Shown one piece after another: positions 5,872 through 6,066 of a DNA stretch of 6,066 bases. Below the pieces are notes generated by a model. The model did no database searches. It had not been told where the DNA came from and saw only the letters and a program-made list of their open reading frames with translations. This DNA comes from an uncultured Campylobacter sp. (GTDB lineage: Bacteria > Campylobacterota > Campylobacteria > Campylobacterales > Campylobacteraceae): positions 1 through 6,066 of the forward strand of contig NZ_CALHXD010000248.1 in assembly GCF_938040115.1 (NCBI RefSeq), read 5' to 3'. Numbering within the stretch: the first letter of the stretch is position 1; each line of letters begins with the position of its first letter. Both the position numbers and the translations under genes were made by a program.

Positions 5872-6066
5872 TTTTGATCTCCTGTGCTCCGCTTGGTTTT
5901 TTGTCCCAGACTTTGTTGTTTAGTTTTTCTAGCAGATAGTAAAACATCGGTATGAAAAATATCGCTATCGTAGTGGCCGCTATCATGCCGCCGATCACGC
6001 CCGTGCCTAGCGAGTGGCGAGACGCGGCGCCAGCGCCCGTGCTGATAACCATCGGAAAAACGCCCA
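5864..6066 (-). CDS. cmeB: RND multidrug efflux pump, CmeB-type, C-terminal end (partial)
   Basis: Only the last 66 residues are inside the window, out of roughly 1040 usual for hydrophobe/amphiphile RND transporters. The visible part begins GVFPMVISTGAGAASRHSLG, the family's conserved stretch before the last transmembrane helix, followed by TGVIGGMIAATTIAIFF and FIPMFYYLLEKL, the twelfth membrane segment, and a short polar cytoplasmic tail ending EIKNV. Such pumps use the proton gradient to push drugs, detergents and bile salts through a periplasmic adaptor and outer channel. The TAA lies inside the next gene's start, an 8-nt overlap (ATGTATAA), indicating a shared transcript and coupling. 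The order pump then channel fits cmeABC rather than cmeDEF, where the channel gene comes first. The start lies beyond the window edge. Confidence 0.92.
   Translation of the reverse strand, partial: GVFPMVISTGAGAASRHSLGTGVIGGMIAATTIAIFFIPMFYYLLEKLNNKVWDKKPSGAQEIKNV
5879..5883 (-). promoter_or_regulatory. Ribosome binding site of the cmeC-like gene
   Basis: On the minus strand AGGAG lies seven bases before the ATG (5871-5869), inside the end of the pump gene. Its ideal spacing fixes the start that also yields a proper lipoprotein signal peptide. Confidence 0.8.

Overview
The window looks like a chromosomal segment of a Campylobacter of the showae/rectus/curvus/concisus type. The reasons are the gene families present, the very frequent AAATTT-containing words (TCAAATTT, AAATTTGA), tightly overlapping genes, and a base composition richer in G+C than C. 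jejuni. The species assignment is inference; the gene identifications rest on motifs read directly from the translations.

Layout. The left half (1-3783, + strand) is one compact run of overlapping genes: the 3' end of peptide deformylase (def), a complete YifB/ComM-type AAA+ ATPase, a complete bifunctional NAD(P)H-hydrate repair enzyme (nnr; NnrE epimerase plus NnrD dehydratase) and purN. The first two junctions are ATGA overlaps and the third is a 19-nt overlap, so the four genes almost certainly share a transcript and are translationally coupled. Their roles are otherwise unrelated: nascent-protein deformylation, recombination during DNA uptake, nicotinamide cofactor repair and purine synthesis. 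The operon promoter lies upstream of the window.

A 711-bp gap (3784-4494) separates this run from a convergent minus-strand block. It holds no credible gene. It is packed with the self-complementary hexamer AAATTT (23 copies by my count), often inside longer repeated words and inverted repeats. A Rho-independent terminator for the minus-strand genes closes its right edge.

The right end (4495-6066, minus strand) holds a complete outer-membrane efflux lipoprotein of the CmeC/NodT family. It overlaps by 8 nt the 3' end of an RND inner-membrane pump of CmeB type. The gene order pump-then-channel matches cmeABC, a multidrug and bile-salt efflux system; the adaptor gene and promoter would lie beyond the right edge.

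The least ordinary observations are these. (1) The AAATTT-dense gap has a word that fits RAATTY, the methylation motif tied to DNA uptake in C. jejuni, and a ComM-family gene sits nearby. (2) Two of the three + strand gene junctions carry an A7 run. In each it forms a -1 slippery heptamer in the upstream frame, and slippage would read directly into the downstream gene. I found no clear unknown multi-gene system.
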